From contig KE356560.1 of assembly GCA_000415965.1 (NCBI GenBank), positions 3,074,428-3,138,427 of the forward strand: a DNA stretch of 64,000 nt. The letters run 5' to 3'. Numbering within the stretch: position 1 is the stretch's first letter; each line of letters starts with the position of its first letter. The DNA comes from Haloquadratum walsbyi J07HQW1. GTDB lineage: Archaea; Halobacteriota; Halobacteria; Halobacteriales; Haloferacaceae. Below, one piece after another: positions 28,359 to 37,084 of the stretch. Under the pieces are notes generated by a model. The model was not told where the DNA came from and searched no databases. It worked only from the letters and a program-made list of their open reading frames with translations. A program made the translations under genes and the position numbers.

Positions 28359-31052
28359 ATGGAGTTACACAACAGGGGGGTCAAACAAGACATCCAGGAG
28401 TTAGGTTCGCTTCTCGGTAGTGTCTTAGCTGATCAAACCTCTGATGCAGCTTTCGAGACAGTCGAAGATATTCGCACGGCAGCAATCGATTATCGAAGTG
28501 ATAAATTAGCAACCCGGAATCAGCTCGATCAGTTATTAGATGAACTTGATCCCGAGCGAGAGAGCACTGTTGCGAGGGCATTTACCACATATTTTGAGCT
28601 TGTGAACCTCGCCGAAGAGCGCGAGCGAGCTCGCGTTGTCCGTGAGGGTGCACAAGCAGAAAATCTCGATGATGGACTGATTGCAACTGTTGAATCATTA
28701 ATCGATGCTGATGCTGACGCTGAGACAGTGCAGCGTGTTCTCGATGAGGTTCTGATCGAGCCGACATTTACCGCACATCCAACAGAAGCTCGACGAAAGA
28801 CAGTCAAAGCAAAGCTTCGCTCGATTGCGAACAAACTTGAGGAACTCGATGAGCAACGCGTCACCGATCGGGAACATAATCAAATCTGGCGAAAAATCAA
28901 TGCCGAAATTACAAGCCTTTGGCAGACGTCACAAGTTCGCGGACGGCGCCCGGAGCCACAGGATGAAGCCCGGAACGTCCAGTGGTATCTTGAGTCGATC
29001 CTCTTTGATGTCGTCGGTGAAGTGTACGCTGAGTTTGAGGATATCATCGGGTCAGAGTATCCCACTGTGAGTGTCCCAAAGCTATTCGAATTCCGTTCAT
29101 GGGCTGGATCTGACCGTGACGGAAATCCATTTGTCACACCAGAGGTCACAACAGATACGCTTGAGCGCCAGCGAGGGGTTGTTCTGAAGAAATATAGTCA
29201 AGCACTCAAGCGGTTGTCCGGGGTTCTGAGTCAGGATGCTGATCGCGTCGATGTCAGCGCGCAGCTCAAACGATCATTGAAAACTGATTATGAACAACTC
29301 CCAGGCGTCACAACGGAAACTGAAGAGCGCTATCCTGGTGAGCCATATCGACAGAAATTGAAGCTGATGCGTGAGCAACTTCGCCGGATTGATGATGTCC
29401 GTCCAAACGGATACAGTGATCCTGAAGCATTTCTCGCAGATCTTGAGGTGATTGATCAGAGTCTCCGCGCGAATGGTGGCGAGGTTGTCGCAGACGAATA
29501 TGTTGAACCTCTTATGAGACAGGTGGATACATTCGGATTTACACTTGCAAGTCTTGATCTCCGTGATCATCAAAAAAACCACACAGAGGCCGTCCATGAG
29601 GTATTCGCAAACTCAGGCATTGAGTATAACAGCTACGACGAAACAGAGCGTATTGACGTACTGACAGAGGCAATTCTCCAGACAGAACCAGTCGTTGATC
29701 TTGAGGACCCAGGAGACGTGTCTGACACCGCTGAGCGTGTGCTCCGGCGATTTTCAATGCTTGGTGAGTGGCAACGGGAATTCGGTGTCGGTGCAATCGA
29801 TACATACTGTATCTCAATGACTGAACATCCAAGTCATGTTCTTGAGGTTCTTTTCTTAGCTGACCAGGCTGGTGTTGTTGCGCTTCCAGACCACTGTGGA
29901 CTTGATATTGTCCCATTATTAGAAACAGAGTCTGCATTGAATGGAGCCCGTGAGATTATGGGAACACTCTTTGAGAATGAGGCATACGCGGCTGCGTTGA
30001 GCGCACGCGATCATGTCCAAGAGATTATGCTTGGATACTCTGATTCAAATAAAGAGAATGGCTTCCTCGCTGCGAACTGGGATCTATATAAGAATCAACG
30101 TCGTCTTGCACAGATTTGTGATGACTTTGATGTGACGATGCGGTTATTCCATGGTCGAGGGGGATCGATCTCACGTGGTGGGGGACCAATGAATGAGGCA
30201 ATGTTAGCGTTACCCAATGAGACAGTCACCGGGCAGATCAAATTCACAGAGCAGGGAGAGGCGATTGCGGAGAAATATGCAAATCCACGTATTGCCGAGC
30301 GTAATCTTGAGCAGATGTTAAATGCACAGGTACATGCCCGTCATAACGCGATTCGTGAGCCAACAGAGAACGTTCCGAGTGCATGGATTGATGCGATGGA
30401 AGACATGGCTTCGGCTGCTCGAAAGCAATATTATGACCTGTTGAACACTGATGGATTTATTACATACTTCGGGCAAGCAACGCCAATCGGTGTCATCGAG
30501 GATTTAAATCTTGGGTCGCGACCAGCTTCGCGGTCGGGTGAGCGAACTGTCGAGGATCTACGTGCAATCCCGTGGGTGTTTTCTTGGACGCAGTCTCGAT
30601 GTATCATCACCGGGTGGTACGCACTTGGCGGGGGGATGCAATCATATCTCGACAGTGGTGGGGATATTACAACGCTTAAATCAATGTACAATGAGTGGCC
30701 ATTCTTCAGAACAACGCTTGATAACGCCGCACTTGCGCTTGCACGGACGGATTTGGACATAGCAGAGCACTACGCGTCACTTGCAGATCCTGAACTTCGA
30801 GAGGAGTTCTTCCCACATCTTCGCGCGGAGTGTGAGCGATCACGCGAACTTGTATCTGAAGTCTCTGGTCGAGACTCATTACTTGAGCGTGAATGGCTTG
30901 AGCAAAGTCTTCGACGACGGAACCCATATGTTGACCCACTAAATCTGCTTCAGACGCACCTGCTAGAGCAGACACACCGGACTGATGAAGAAGAAAGGAC
31001 GCTCCGCTTGACGGTAAAAGGAATTGCAGCGGGAATGAAAAACACCGGATAG
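28359..31052 (+). CDS. ppc: Phosphoenolpyruvate carboxylase
   Basis: Carboxylates PEP to oxaloacetate, the anaplerotic entry to the TCA cycle. 897 residues, the bacterial-type length rather than the short archaeal PpcA. Catalytic motifs: FTAHPTEARRKT (His), GYSDSNKENGFLAANW, FHGRGGSISRGGGP, and the conserved C-terminal end MKNTG. Allosteric sites of the bacterial family may be present but are not assigned. Monocistronic, the largest gene in the window. Confidence 0.97.
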   Translation: MELHNRGVKQDIQELGSLLGSVLADQTSDAAFETVEDIRTAAIDYRSDKLATRNQLDQLLDELDPERESTVARAFTTYFELVNLAEERERARVVREGAQAENLDDGLIATVESLIDADADAETVQRVLDEVLIEPTFTAHPTEARRKTVKAKLRSIANKLEELDEQRVTDREHNQIWRKINAEITSLWQTSQVRGRRPEPQDEARNVQWYLESILFDVVGEVYAEFEDIIGSEYPTVSVPKLFEFRSWAGSDRDGNPFVTPEVTTDTLERQRGVVLKKYSQALKRLSGVLSQDADRVDVSAQLKRSLKTDYEQLPGVTTETEERYPGEPYRQKLKLMREQLRRIDDVRPNGYSDPEAFLADLEVIDQSLRANGGEVVADEYVEPLMRQVDTFGFTLASLDLRDHQKNHTEAVHEVFANSGIEYNSYDETERIDVLTEAILQTEPVVDLEDPGDVSDTAERVLRRFSMLGEWQREFGVGAIDTYCISMTEHPSHVLEVLFLADQAGVVALPDHCGLDIVPLLETESALNGAREIMGTLFENEAYAAALSARDHVQEIMLGYSDSNKENGFLAANWDLYKNQRRLAQICDDFDVTMRLFHGRGGSISRGGGPMNEAMLALPNETVTGQIKFTEQGEAIAEKYANPRIAERNLEQMLNAQVHARHNAIREPTENVPSAWIDAMEDMASAARKQYYDLLNTDGFITYFGQATPIGVIEDLNLGSRPASRSGERTVEDLRAIPWVFSWTQSRCIITGWYALGGGMQSYLDSGGDITTLKSMYNEWPFFRTTLDNAALALARTDLDIAEHYASLADPELREEFFPHLRAECERSRELVSEVSGRDSLLEREWLEQSLRRRNPYVDPLNLLQTHLLEQTHRTDEEERTLRLTVKGIAAGMKNTG

Positions 31053-31065
31053 TCTCAACGGTTCA

Positions 31066-31260
31066 TTAACAACCAAGACCAAGCCGAGAGAGCATCGATT
31101 CCGCAGGGCAGATATCTGTGAAACTACTTTGTAGTAAGTTAACCCCGGCAAATGCAGTCAGCAAATAGACCCAACTGCTAATGAACCATCCACCCAAGAG
31201 TCCCGCGAGAACAACGATACCAGCCATTCGACGAACGTTTGATTCACACTTTGTCGCCAT
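31066..31260 (-). CDS. DUF2892/YgaP-like small membrane protein
   Basis: 64 residues starting at MATKCESNVRRMAG. Two hydrophobic helices (GIVVLAGLLGGWF, WVYLLTAFAGVNLLQSSF) and the motif NLLQSSFTDICPAESML are typical of the DUF2892 family, the membrane part of YgaP-like proteins. Upstream extension to 31491 is unlike the family. It ends 13 bases from the convergent ppc stop. Function not known. Confidence 0.8.
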   Translation of the reverse strand: MATKCESNVRRMAGIVVLAGLLGGWFISSWVYLLTAFAGVNLLQSSFTDICPAESMLSRLGLGC

Positions 31261-31500
31261 AATAGTGTTTCTACCATACAATACTATCTCAGTCAATAAA
31301 ACCCCATCGACACCATAATAATCGACAGACATCATCGTGCTCGAATCTCGCATACCGGTATCAATGTAAGGATTTCTGCATAAATTATCCTGATTCGGTC
31401 TTGTATTTTTATTTTTTATTGCATAAGATACACGTGTGTATTCGTCACATAGCGTCGATTGCTCCGAAACGGTTTTGAGGTGCCCTCGCACACACTCAGT

Positions 31501-33168
31501 ATGCCGAAGGAACCTGAGACTGAGTACGACCCCTCACTGGGTCGAAAATTTATCTTTGTGACTGGTGGAGTAATGTCTGGATTGGGCAAAGGAATTACAG
31601 CCGCGAGCACCGGGCGATTACTTTCAAATGCCGGATTTGATGTTACGGCAGTAAAGATTGACCCGTATCTCAACGTTGATGCGGGGACAATGAATCCATA
31701 TCAACATGGTGAGGTGTATGTGCTCAAAGACGGTGGCGAGGTTGATCTTGATTTGGGAAATTACGAGCGATTCCTCGGCGAAGATATGACATCTGATCAC
31801 AATGTCACGACAGGGAAGACCTACCAACATGTTATTGAAAAGGAACGATCAGGTGATTATCTCGGCAAGACAGTTCAGATTATTCCACATATCACAGATG
31901 ATATTAAAAGACGGATTCGAGAAGCAGCAGCGGGGACTGATGTGTGCATTGTTGAGGTTGGCGGAACTGTCGGGGATATTGAGGGAATGCCGTATCTCGA
32001 GGCACTTCGACAGTTCGCACATGAGGAAGCGAGTGAAAACATCCTATTTACCCATGTGACACTCGTGCCATACTCGAAAAATGGGGAACAAAAAACAAAA
32101 CCAACACAACACTCAGTAAAAGAACTCCGTTCAATTGGTCTTCAGCCTGATGTGCTAGTTGGGCGATGTTCAGAGAAACTTGAGCCGGCGACAAAGGAGA
32201 AGGTTGCGCTATTTTGTGATGTTCCAACGACCGCAGTATTCTCGAATCCTGATGTTGACGATATTTATCATGTGCCGCTCGTGATTGAGGAGGAGGGACT
32301 AGACCAGCATGTCATGGAGCGACTTCAGATTGCTGAGGAAGCAATCACATCAACAGAGCGGACAAATACGTGGCGTGAGCTTGTTACCCGCGAACGAACA
32401 AGTAGTATTGACGTTGCGCTTGTTGGCAAGTATGATCTCGAAGATGCATATATGTCCGTTCATGAGGCATTGAAGCATGCTGGGATTGAGACACAGACTG
32501 AGGTGACTGTCCAGTGGGTTGATTCCGATGAGATGCTTGATCATCATGAGGACCGTCTCCGCGAAGCAGATGGTGTCGTCGTTCCTGGTGGCTTTGGCTC
32601 TCGTGGGATTCCGGGCAAACTCAACGCAATCGAGTACTGTCGAGAGCACAATGTGCCGTTCTTGGGACTGTGTTTAGGCTTCCAGATGGCAGTTGTTGAG
32701 CACGCACAGAATGTGCTTGGATTCACCGATGCACACTCCGCGGAATTACAGCCTGAAACACCACATCCAGTGATTGATATCCTTCCTGAGCAATATGAGA
32801 TCGAAACAATGGGCGGGACGATGCGGCTAGGCGCACATGAGACGAATATCGCCCCGAACACACTTGCAGCGACAGTCTATGACGGCACCGTCTGCACTGA
32901 GCGACATCGACACCGATATGAGGTTAATCCCGAGTATATTGATAAATTAGAAGCAGGCGCGCTTTCATTCTCAGGGCGGGCTGATAATCGAATGGAAATT
33001 CTTGAGCGAAGTGACCATCCGTTTTTCCTTGGAACGCAGTTTCATCCTGAGTTTCGGTCGCGACCCGACCGCGCAAGTCCACCGTTTGTGAGCTTTGTAA
33101 AATCAGTTGATTCAACACTTGATGCTCGCTCGCTCAACGTCTCCGCAAGTGAGGAGGTGCAGATCTGA
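31501..33168 (+). CDS. pyrG: CTP synthase (glutamine-hydrolysing)
   Basis: Aminates UTP to CTP. 555 residues from [20 protein letters not shown]; the start at 31501 was chosen because the synthase domain begins there. Synthase domain: [18 protein letters not shown] (ATP loop), [15 protein letters not shown]. Glutaminase domain: [14 protein letters not shown] (nucleophile Cys), and His/Glu in [12 protein letters not shown]. The stop codon overlaps the guaA subunit ATG by one base (TGATG), so the two are translationally coupled, a gene order known in haloarchaea. Confidence 0.97.
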   Translation: MPKEPETEYDPSLGRKFIFVTGGVMSGLGKGITAASTGRLLSNAGFDVTAVKIDPYLNVDAGTMNPYQHGEVYVLKDGGEVDLDLGNYERFLGEDMTSDHNVTTGKTYQHVIEKERSGDYLGKTVQIIPHITDDIKRRIREAAAGTDVCIVEVGGTVGDIEGMPYLEALRQFAHEEASENILFTHVTLVPYSKNGEQKTKPTQHSVKELRSIGLQPDVLVGRCSEKLEPATKEKVALFCDVPTTAVFSNPDVDDIYHVPLVIEEEGLDQHVMERLQIAEEAITSTERTNTWRELVTRERTSSIDVALVGKYDLEDAYMSVHEALKHAGIETQTEVTVQWVDSDEMLDHHEDRLREADGVVVPGGFGSRGIPGKLNAIEYCREHNVPFLGLCLGFQMAVVEHAQNVLGFTDAHSAELQPETPHPVIDILPEQYEIETMGGTMRLGAHETNIAPNTLAATVYDGTVCTERHRHRYEVNPEYIDKLEAGALSFSGRADNRMEILERSDHPFFLGTQFHPEFRSRPDRASPPFVSFVKSVDSTLDARSLNVSASEEVQI

Positions 33169-34085
33169 TGGTTGACGCATCTGGATTCATTGATGAGGCG
33201 ATTGCGGAAATTGATGCAACTATCGGCGAGGACAATGCTGTCATTGCTCTTTCTGGTGGTGTCGATTCATCGGTCTCAGCCGCACTTGCATATAAGGCGA
33301 TTGGTGACCAACTCACCCCTGTCTACGTCGATACAGGGTTGATGCGGAAGGGAGAAACCGAGCAGGTGAAAAACACCTTTGCATACATGGATTCACTTCG
33401 TGTCGTTGATGCACAGGATCGGTTTTTCGAATCACTCACTGGAGTCACTGATCCAGAGGAGAAGCGACACGTCATTGGTGAGCAATTTATTCGTGAATTT
33501 GAGCGAGAGGCACGTGCTGCAGATGCTGATTATCTTGTGCAAGGGACAATCTACCCTGACCGGATTGAATCAGAAGGGAACATCAAATCACATCACAATG
33601 TTGGTGGATTACCGGACGTTATTGACTTCGAAGGGATCGTTGAGCCAGTTCGTGAGTTGTATAAAGATGAAGTCCGGGAAGTCGCTCGTGAGCTTAGTCT
33701 CGATGAACTCGTTTCTGAGCGAATGCCATTTCCTGGACCAGGACTTGCAATTCGTGTTATTGACGAGGTAACTCCTGAGAAGGTTGCAGTCGCGCGCGAG
33801 GCATGTCATATTGTTGAATCAGAGACTGCTGAGTTCGACCCATGGCAGGCATTCGCTGCAGTCGTTGGGAAAGCAACAGGAGTGAAAGGTGACAATCGCG
33901 TCCACGGGTGGATTGTCTCAGTACGCGCCGTTGAATCTCGTGATGGAATGACAGCCCGAGCACAGGAACTCCCATGGGAAGTCCTCCAGCGAATTCAATC
34001 ACGGATCACCGGCGAAAATGATGATGTTGCCCGAGTTCTTTATGATGTAACACACAAACCCCCAGCAACAATTGAATACGAATAA
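33168..34085 (+). CDS. guaAB: GMP synthase subunit B (ATP pyrophosphatase)
   Basis: Amination half of the two-subunit archaeal GMP synthase, which converts XMP to GMP. 305 residues. The PP-loop [14 protein letters not shown] is at about residue 25, the XMP-site ALSxxx-type [13 protein letters not shown] follows, and the C-terminal dimer domain ends PPATIEYE. The glutaminase subunit is not in the window. It is coupled to pyrG, so CTP and GMP synthesis share one transcript. Confidence 0.95.
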   Translation: MVDASGFIDEAIAEIDATIGEDNAVIALSGGVDSSVSAALAYKAIGDQLTPVYVDTGLMRKGETEQVKNTFAYMDSLRVVDAQDRFFESLTGVTDPEEKRHVIGEQFIREFEREARAADADYLVQGTIYPDRIESEGNIKSHHNVGGLPDVIDFEGIVEPVRELYKDEVREVARELSLDELVSERMPFPGPGLAIRVIDEVTPEKVAVAREACHIVESETAEFDPWQAFAAVVGKATGVKGDNRVHGWIVSVRAVESRDGMTARAQELPWEVLQRIQSRITGENDDVARVLYDVTHKPPATIEYE

Positions 34086-34138
34086 CAAACGAAAATACAG
34101 GAAGACAGTCGTCTCAGCAGTGAGTAAATGTCCGCGCG

Positions 34139-34360
34139 TTAGTAACTGAGTAATAAATACAGACTCGAAAGCGTGGATAAATAAATTGCTCCTGCCGACA
34201 TCAACCGGTGGAGTGAAAAGTCAATCACAGGGACGAATGAAGACCAGCGAAATAACATGTAAATAACTAACGCTATCGTATAAATGCCAGTTATATAACC
34301 AATAAACGGTGTCGAGCGCGGAGCACGATCTGAATCAATCAAGATTGATCTTAAAATCAC
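34139..34360 (-). CDS. Putative small membrane protein
   Basis: 73 residues with two to three hydrophobic stretches (GYITGIYTIALVIYMLF, VIDFSLHRLMSAGAIYLSTLSSLYLLLS). No family recognised. It is convergent with guaAB and could be a chance open frame in AT-rich DNA, though the hydrophobic pattern is regular. Confidence 0.35.
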   Translation of the reverse strand: MILRSILIDSDRAPRSTPFIGYITGIYTIALVIYMLFRWSSFVPVIDFSLHRLMSAGAIYLSTLSSLYLLLSY

Positions 34361-34407
34361 AATTACGTATCACACCGACGGAGAGAATTGCTGTTGTGAC
34401 CACGCTG

Positions 34408-34420
34408 GATATAAACATAA
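34408..34420 (+). promoter_or_regulatory. Probable TATA box of the DUF7126-type gene
   Basis: GGATATAAACATA centred about 22-24 bases before the ATG at 34434, the right place for a leaderless haloarchaeal transcript. No Shine-Dalgarno sequence lies between. Inferred from position and AT content only. Confidence 0.35.
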
Positions 34421-34433
34421 TTAGACAACCGAT

Positions 34434-34775
34434 ATGAATAACGATGAATCACAGATGTTTCTCGTAGCTGGACCGGACGAAAATAATCTTGCAGCAGAAT
34501 TAATGGACTGTGGCGTTGACATCAGAGAGATTAATGAGATGCTGACACATGAGTCACTTGAGGCGGCGGGACTTGCGACAGCCGACACGCTTGTTCTGAC
34601 GGCGATGGATGATGCATCAGCGATTCCAGTCGCAAAAGAGCAAAATCCTGGGGTACGAGTTGTTATGTATACCTCTGACTCGTTGCCTGAGTTCGCTCGT
34701 GGACAGACAGACCTCGCGATTGACCCGGCATTACTCAATGCAACCGTCGTTGCTGAGGAGTTGACCGAGTCATAA
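34434..34775 (+). CDS. Haloarchaeal conserved protein (DUF7126-like)
   Basis: 113 residues. N-terminal strand VAGPDENNLAAELMDCGVDI, then ADTLVLTAMDDASAIPVAKEQNPGVRVVMYTSDSLPEFARGQTDLAIDPALL, resembling a small Rossmann-like TrkA-N domain without a nucleotide-binding Gly motif. Homologues commonly follow guaAB in haloarchaea, as here. The family name is from memory and the function is unknown. Confidence 0.75.
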   Translation: MNNDESQMFLVAGPDENNLAAELMDCGVDIREINEMLTHESLEAAGLATADTLVLTAMDDASAIPVAKEQNPGVRVVMYTSDSLPEFARGQTDLAIDPALLNATVVAEELTES

Positions 34776-34836
34776 TCCCTACACGAGAAAATGTGTAACT
34801 GTCGGCGATGTTATACCGTATCAGCCTTTATATCCA

Positions 34837-35175
34837 ATGATACCAATGTCGACAATTGATTTGTATGCTGAGACGATTGCATCGCTTGATCCAGCCGCCG
34901 GTAATGTTGAGACCGCAGAGCTGAGTGTCTCTGAGGACGTCTTATTGAAAGCGTTTGCACTTGGACCAGGCGCAACAGTAGACCCACATAAACACGAGGA
35001 AAGCACAAATGTGTTTCATATTCTCGAAGGAACAGTGGTCATTACACAGGACAATGAAGAGACGACTGTTGATGCACCTGGAGTTGTCTACAATGACCGT
35101 GGAGTTGTCCATGGCGCCCGCAATGAGACAGACACAGTCGCGATACTTACTGCGAGCCTCTGTCCACTCCCATAG
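34837..35175 (+). CDS. Cupin-domain protein
   Basis: 112 residues. A single cupin barrel: motif 1 as PHKHEESTNVFHILEGTVVI (His, His, Glu metal ligands), motif 2 as DRGVVHGARNETD (His). This gives a complete metal site; substrate unknown. The start may be 34837 or the ATG at 34846 (MSTIDLYAETI), which better fits relatives. Dispersed repeat copy D begins three bases after the stop. Confidence 0.85.
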   Translation: MIPMSTIDLYAETIASLDPAAGNVETAELSVSEDVLLKAFALGPGATVDPHKHEESTNVFHILEGTVVITQDNEETTVDAPGVVYNDRGVVHGARNETDTVAILTASLCPLP

Positions 35176-35177
35176 CA

Positions 35178-35308
35178 TGTGAGTTCGGTATTCGAATTTG
35201 AAACGGAATGTGACGCTCAAACGGGCATTCCAACTCAACTTAACTTAACAACTCAACTCTACTGAGTGTGGTTTCACAGAGAAGCAGCAGTCAGGTCGCC
35301 AACTTCCG
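35178..35308. repeat. Dispersed MITE-like element, copy D
   Basis: Left end lacks the first terminal bases (starts CATGTGAGTTCGG). Contains ATTCGAATTTGAAAC, a hairpin GGAATG (35205-35210) with CATTCC (35226-35231), the run AACTTAACTTAACAACTC, GGTTTCACAGAGAAGC and the right end GTCGCCAACTTCCGG. The GGAATG/CATTCC pairing replaces GGAACG/CGTTCC of other copies, a compensatory change. Confidence 0.7.
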
Positions 35309-35445
35309 GTAAGGACGAGATGTAACTCAAAGCCACTCGAACTCAGATCCAGTAGATAAGATTGACCATCCTCAGAACGCGACTATCGTCGTATATCGCC
35401 GATGACGAAAGCACCAATCATGTTCACACAATATATTAATATAGC

Positions 35446-36450
35446 ATGAACGCTGGTCGCGTCCGCGTTACCACTGGCGGTCGCATCCACTTCGGATTTT
35501 TGAATCTTAGTCTTGCACATGATCGTCTGTATGGCGGGATTGGTCTGAGTGTGTGTGAACCCACAACGACTGTCATTGCAGAGCCGATTGATGAGAGTCA
35601 TCACCCATCGACAGTCGTTTGCTCACACGCAACTGCAGATAAATACGCAACACGCGCGGTTGACATGTTAGATCTTGATAGTGTCTCAGTGAACGTCGAA
35701 TCAGCACTTCCTCAACATGCTGGGCTTGGGAGTGGGACACAACTCGCACTTGCGACACTTACTGCCGTTGCGAATGCATATAATCAATCACCACAGCCAA
35801 GAGAAAACGCCCCAGCACTTGGTCGTGGTGGACGCTCGGGAGTCGGAGTTGGAGTATTTGAAACTGGTGGATTCGTTATCGATAGTGGGCATCCAACAGC
35901 ACGATTTACGACTGATCGCCCAGCGGATGGGAGTTGGGCGGTTCCCCCGGTTATGACTCATCAACGAATTCCAGACAACTGGCGATTTTTATTAGTGATT
36001 CCTGACGTCGACCCGGGGCGGAGTGGAACCGAAGAAGAATCAAGCATGCGTAGCGTGATTAAGCAAGCAGCCCCTGACATTGCAGATCGCATTTCTGGGG
36101 TGGTGATGCGGCAGCTTCTCCCCGCCGTCGCAAATGAGAATGCCGAGCGGTTTGGAACCGCAATCGAAGCCATCGGACGATTAAATGGAAGATGGTACAC
36201 TGATGAACAAGGAGGCGTATACCGACCGCCAGCAGGTCAACTCGTTGCCTCACTCGATGAATCATCGGCATGTTACGGGGCTGGACAATCATCGTGGGGT
36301 CCAACAGTATATGGAATTACTGATACCGAACACGTTGATGCTGCTCGTCGTGCCGGTCAACATGCGCTTGATGCCGCTGGCGTTGATGGAGCCATACGTA
36401 TCGTTCGAGGGCAGAATAGCGGGGTAACTATCGAACAGTTGGAACGGTAA
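35446..36450 (+). CDS. mptG: Beta-ribofuranosylaminobenzene 5'-phosphate synthase
   Basis: GHMP-kinase-fold enzyme that couples p-aminobenzoate to PRPP in the first committed step of methanopterin-type pterin synthesis. 334 residues. N-terminal VRVTTGGRIHFGFLNLS, the GHMP glycine-rich loop PQHAGLGSGTQLALATL, and GVGVFETGGFVIDSG match the family. Haloarchaea carry this gene although they are not methanogens; a folate or modified pterin role is inferred. ATG at 35446, just after an AT-rich tract. Confidence 0.88.
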   Translation: MNAGRVRVTTGGRIHFGFLNLSLAHDRLYGGIGLSVCEPTTTVIAEPIDESHHPSTVVCSHATADKYATRAVDMLDLDSVSVNVESALPQHAGLGSGTQLALATLTAVANAYNQSPQPRENAPALGRGGRSGVGVGVFETGGFVIDSGHPTARFTTDRPADGSWAVPPVMTHQRIPDNWRFLLVIPDVDPGRSGTEEESSMRSVIKQAAPDIADRISGVVMRQLLPAVANENAERFGTAIEAIGRLNGRWYTDEQGGVYRPPAGQLVASLDESSACYGAGQSSWGPTVYGITDTEHVDAARRAGQHALDAAGVDGAIRIVRGQNSGVTIEQLER

Positions 36451-36576
36451 TAGTTGTTGAGACTGTGAGTGTCGGTATTCGTAGGTGCAACGGAACACGC
36501 ACACAGGAGTTCCAGTTGAGTCTGAGTCTGAGTTTGGATTCAGATATAATCGGTGCTCAGAGTGCCAACGATTGGT
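36451..36576. repeat. Dispersed MITE-like element, copy E
   Basis: Begins directly after the mptG stop codon. Left end AATAGTTGTTGAGACTGTGAG and the reverse complement of the right end (CTCAGAGTGCCAACGATTGG) share most positions. Contains ATTCGTAGG, GGAAC..GTTCC (internal hairpin), GAGTCTGAGTCTGAG and a degraded second hairpin (GGATTCAGATATAAT). Confidence 0.75.
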
Positions 36577-36694
36577 AAGCTGAAGAAGTATTATCTGGCA
36601 CTGTGTGAACCTGTTGCGATTCAATGGTCGATATCAATCTCTGTTGAACCACCGTGTCATAAATCAGACGGGAGATCAAAGATCGCACTAATCG

Positions 36695-36869
36695 TCATTC
36701 ATACCAGTAATATTTAGGATCGGTATAGTTGGATTCGGCATTTTCACTGCTGTCACGGAAATAAAACCATCGAGTCCCGCAAACACGGAGGTACTTCAGT
36801 AGCAGGCGACTCTCAAGTGCGGCTTCTGGATTCTTTCGCTCATATCTATGCTGTTTGGGTTTTCAAAGA
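36695..36869 (-). pseudogene. Possible gene fragment on the minus strand
   Basis: An open stretch without a usable start ends in a composition typical of real protein (KNPEAALESRLLLKYLRVCG then TRWFYFRDSSENAES and DPKYYWYE before TGA). The segment upstream seems to continue in another frame (KCVGPVSF), suggesting a frameshifted small protein. No family recognised. Most of the rest of the 500-base gap to the histidine kinase holds nothing I can name. Confidence 0.3.
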
Positions 36870-37084
36870 GATGTATTCCAGCCGGAGTGGACAGCGGTTA
36901 TCAACGAGGTTCACAGAAACGACACTGGACCGACGCACTTTGACGAGTGCTTGCAGCGACCTGTTTCGTCTGAGTCTCCGGGATGTCGGTGGTGTGGCTA
37001 TTAATTATGTTATTACATTTGTATCGGTCAGCGGATTAATTATTTAATATTTCACTTCGTTCATGCTGAATACACAGCATAAGT

